From Ferruginibacter sp. (GTDB lineage: Bacteria > Bacteroidota > Bacteroidia > Chitinophagales > Chitinophagaceae): a stretch of 7,863 bases of DNA. The position numbers were made by a program, and so were the translations under genes. Below, piece by piece: positions 6,257-7,863 of the stretch (position 1 is the first letter of the stretch; each line of letters opens with the position of its first letter). The stretch covers positions 1 through 7,863 of the forward strand of contig JAURKN010000153.1 of NCBI GenBank assembly GCA_030831725.1, given 5' to 3'. Under the pieces are notes generated by a model. The model was not told the origin of the DNA. It saw only the letters and a list, made by a program, of their open reading frames with translations, and did not search any database.

Positions 6257-7090
6257 TTAGCAGCAACCAGAACCTGGCATGCAAGTGTTTGAAACAACTG
6301 GTTTTTTTGCTGAGACAGTTATGGAAAAAATACCTGTTATTCCGGAGCGGAAAGCATCAATTTCATCTTGAGATAAATATTTACATAAAATATCATCAGG
6401 AATGTAAATGGATTTTTCTTTGTGAATCTTGATGTCCTGAAAGCCATTCGAAGCAATCAATTCAAGATACACCTCTTTTTGAATTGCACCCGAAACACAT
6501 CCTGCATACATTTCAGCATCTTTTTGTAAAGCCTTTGGCAAAGTACCTGAGAGAACCACATCAGATATGCAGAAATGTCCACCAGGTTTCAAAACCCTTA
6601 CAATGTCTTTGAATACCGCATCTTTATTCGGAACCAAGTTGAGCACACAATTGCTGACAATAACATCTGCCGTGTTTGCGCTTACCGGCATTTGCTCAAT
6701 ATCCCCCAATCGGAATTCTACATTATTGAATTCCAACTTCTCTGCATTAATGCGGGCTTTCTCTATCATGGCTGGAGTAAAATCGATTCCAATCACCTTT
6801 CCTGTCTCGCCAGTTTCATGTCGGGCTACAAAACAATCATTACCCGCACCACTTCCCAAATCAATCACCACATTTCCTTTTTCTATGCCGGCGAATTGAG
6901 TAGGAAGCCCACAACCTAAACCAAGGTCCGCATCCGGATTGTAACCCTTTAATTGTCCGTAATCATCCGACATGATATTATATACCTCAGTGGAGCAATT
7001 GCCTGCTCCGCAACAGGACGACATGTTCACCGATTTATCCTGCAATGCGATCTCTCCGTATTTCTGTTTTACGATTTCCTTGATGTTCAT
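6257..7090 (-). CDS. arsM: Arsenite S-adenosylmethionine methyltransferase ArsM
   Basis: 277-residue cytoplasmic enzyme that methylates As(III) to methylated, partly volatile species using S-adenosylmethionine. The SAM site is VIDLGSGAGND at 75-85, with the acidic residue after strand 2 in GIDFTP at 101-106 and LGDIEQMPV at 128-136. Arsenic-ligand Cys expected from the family are visible: an N-terminal pair C26/C27 (plus C32), C60 in GLGCGLP, C148 in SNCVLNL and C198 in AGCVSGA. The protein ends CMPGSGCC, with three further Cys. The length and order of motifs are normal for bacterial ArsM. It lies 31 bp after arsR and abuts acr3 with no gap. It is regulated with the operon by ArsR. Methylation combined with Acr3 export suggests parallel detoxification routes. 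Confidence 0.96.
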   Translation of the reverse strand: MNIKEIVKQKYGEIALQDKSVNMSSCCGAGNCSTEVYNIMSDDYGQLKGYNPDADLGLGCGLPTQFAGIEKGNVVIDLGSGAGNDCFVARHETGETGKVIGIDFTPAMIEKARINAEKLEFNNVEFRLGDIEQMPVSANTADVIVSNCVLNLVPNKDAVFKDIVRVLKPGGHFCISDVVLSGTLPKALQKDAEMYAGCVSGAIQKEVYLELIASNGFQDIKIHKEKSIYIPDDILCKYLSQDEIDAFRSGITGIFSITVSAKKPVVSNTCMPGSGCC

Positions 7091-7121
7091 ATGATCTGTT
7101 TTTTTATTTTTTTAATTTCTA

Positions 7122-7454
7122 TCAACAACATTTCTCTTTCGGAAACTTGGCCTTTTCTAAAAAATCCTGAATCATTATCTGCGCCTTTCTCCATTCCGAT
7201 TCATTGATGCAATAGCATACAGAAACGCCGTCTATGTCGCCCTTGATCAGATTTACCGCTTTCAACGCCTTAAGATGTTGTGAAATGGTGGACTGGGCCA
7301 AGGATATCTCATCAACAATATCGCCGCAGATGCAAGCTTGTTTTTTAATCAGCAGATTAAGAATGGCAATCCTGGCAGGATGCCCTAAGGCTTTCAGATA
7401 AGCTGACACCTCAATATCTTCGACAGAAAAGGCATTTGTTTTTGACGCTCCCAT
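7122..7454 (-). CDS. arsR: Arsenic-responsive ArsR/SmtB-family repressor
   Basis: 110-residue winged-helix repressor and first gene of the ars operon. LKALGHPARIAILNLL at 20-35 is the dimer/DNA-binding core. ACICGDIV at 40-47 places C41 and C43 in the classic metalloid-binding CxC of helix 3, and AQSTISQHLKALKAVNLI at 53-70 is the recognition helix and turn. YCINESEW follows in the wing, with an extra C80/C82 pair, and the protein ends KEKCC. As(III) or Sb(III) binding should release it from DNA. The ATG is preceded by a near-perfect palindrome four bases upstream, likely its operator. If the promoter overlaps that palindrome, the transcript would be nearly leaderless. Placement with arsM and acr3 makes arsenic the probable inducer. 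Confidence 0.96.
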   Translation of the reverse strand: MGASKTNAFSVEDIEVSAYLKALGHPARIAILNLLIKKQACICGDIVDEISLAQSTISQHLKALKAVNLIKGDIDGVSVCYCINESEWRKAQIMIQDFLEKAKFPKEKCC

Positions 7455-7458
7455 ATTA

Positions 7459-7474
7459 ATCGCAATATTACGAT
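7459..7474. promoter_or_regulatory. Probable ArsR operator with overlapping -7 element
   Basis: ATCGCAATATTACGAT is a 16-bp palindrome broken at a single symmetric pair, centred on AATATT. It ends four bases before the arsR ATG. Minus-strand TAATATTG (7470-7463) inside it differs from the TAnnTTTG -7 consensus by one base. Bound ArsR would then block the polymerase. The dyad is seen directly; the role is inferred from position. Confidence 0.65.
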
Positions 7475-7642
7475 AATAGATGCAGATGAAACACGAAATG
7501 GGATTCTTAACTTTTTAATAAAACAACACGATGAGAATTTTAGGGCAAATCAGAAATTGAAAACTCAATCATTCTTTTTACAATCTGATGATTTTCAATT
7601 GTTATTAATTGTTAAAAATCGCAAATTGTTGAAAAAATAAGT

Positions 7643-7682
7643 CTACCTAATTTGGGTAGGCACTCGGGTTTTTGTTTCTTTG
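7643..7682 (+). promoter_or_regulatory. Promoter-like block 1, plus strand
   Basis: TTTG at 7651-7654, a 20-bp spacer, then TTTCTTTG at 7675-7682, one base off TAnnTTTG. The -33 element sits in a dyad, CTACC (7643-7647) and GGTAG (7655-7659). It points away from arsR, towards the right edge. Confidence 0.4.
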
Positions 7683-7763
7683 CGTGCCGAATTGAAAAAC
7701 ATCATACCAGCCTGATTCAAAATCATTTCAACCCCATAGTCTGATTTTGTTTATTGCATCGCA

Positions 7764-7799
7764 TTTGTAATGCTTACCTGGGGTAGGTTCATTTCTTTG
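7764..7799 (+). promoter_or_regulatory. Promoter-like block 2, plus strand
   Basis: TTTCTTTG at 7792-7799 with TTTG at 7764-7767, a 24-bp gap that is slightly long. TACCTGGGGTAGG at 7775-7787 lies between them and repeats the dyad of block 1 with the centre shortened by four bases. It is closest to the expected gene beyond the edge. Confidence 0.35.
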
Positions 7800-7863
7800 G
7801 CATGTTTTTGGATAATAAATTGACAACTAAAGATGATTTTTTTTCTTCATAATACAATAAATA

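Larger units (their letters stand above)
7475..7863. other. Intergenic region upstream of arsR with no convincing gene
   Basis: AT-rich stretch. The longest minus-strand frame noticed is 27 codons (ATG at 7726, stop at 7643) and no plus-strand frame is credible. Visible content: three AATTGTT direct repeats (7597, 7607, 7624), two TACC/GGTAGG blocks each followed by TTTCTTTG, and an 8-bp inverted repeat CAAAATCA/TGATTTTG (7718-7725, 7742-7749). The last bases (AATACAATAAATA) look like a Bacteroidota leader, so a plus-strand gene probably begins just past the edge. Confidence 0.5.

Noticed and set aside
7634..7660. Minus-strand hairpin CTACC/GGTAG followed by TTATTTTTT as a terminator for a gene to the right
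   Set aside because: Only a 5-bp stem with a 7-base loop and an interrupted T-run; the repeated copy at 7775 without T-run argues for a regulatory dyad instead.
7661..7688. GGCAC...GTGCC inverted repeat around the TTTCTTTG element
   Set aside because: Five-base arms around an 18-base spacer are expected by chance at this length, and the right arm lies beyond the promoter element.
7643..7726. Minus-strand 27-codon reading frame starting at ATG 7726
   Set aside because: Very short, no recognisable product, no promoter or ribosome site, and it runs through the repeat elements.

Overview
The window looks like chromosomal DNA of a member of the Bacteroidota. Several intergenic regions carry the TAnnTTTG promoter element typical of that phylum. 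Most starts have an A-rich leader instead of a clear Shine-Dalgarno site. The protein families (FIST with a linked sensor protein, HxlR/YceI pair, ArsM/Acr3 cluster) are also common there. Genus cannot be settled from the sequence.

Layout. (1) Positions 1-1521 (minus): a FIST-domain sensory protein, followed 16 bp later by the N-terminal part of a probable sensor histidine kinase that runs off the left edge. (2) Positions 1697-2101 (plus): a stand-alone CheY-like receiver protein, divergent from the FIST gene. It has an excellent promoter (TTTG-N20-TATTTTTG). The shared 175-bp intergenic region holds AAATACGTA boxes facing each gene. Together these look like one signalling locus. (3) Positions 2199-3218 (plus): an extended short-chain dehydrogenase/reductase of the dihydroflavonol-reductase/aldehyde-reductase type. 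It converges on (4) a secreted YceI-family lipid-binding protein (3271-3915, minus), with a hairpin terminator between them. (5) Positions 4008-4373 (plus): an HxlR-type repressor divergent from yceI. The region between them holds back-to-back -7 boxes and three copies of a 14-bp operator-like motif spaced exactly 18 bp apart. (6) Positions 4392-7454 (minus): an arsenic operon, arsR - arsM - acr3 - metallophosphoesterase, tightly packed, with a palindromic operator-like site four bases upstream of arsR. (7) Positions 7455-7863: about 400 bp with no convincing gene. It holds the arsR operator and, on the plus strand, two related promoter-like blocks that probably serve a gene starting just beyond the right edge.

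How the genes work together. ArsR should sense As(III) or Sb(III) and release the operon. ArsM methylates arsenite using S-adenosylmethionine, and Acr3 exports arsenite. The metallophosphoesterase is a recurrent but functionally unproven companion. No arsenate reductase is present in the window. The FIST protein, kinase and single-domain receiver probably form a ligand-sensing phosphorelay. HxlR probably controls itself and yceI through the operator array. Nothing mobile, no CRISPR array and no tRNA or rRNA gene was seen. The most unusual signals are regulatory: the triple HxlR-type array, the TACGTA-type boxes, and the duplicated TACC/GGTAGG element at the right end.
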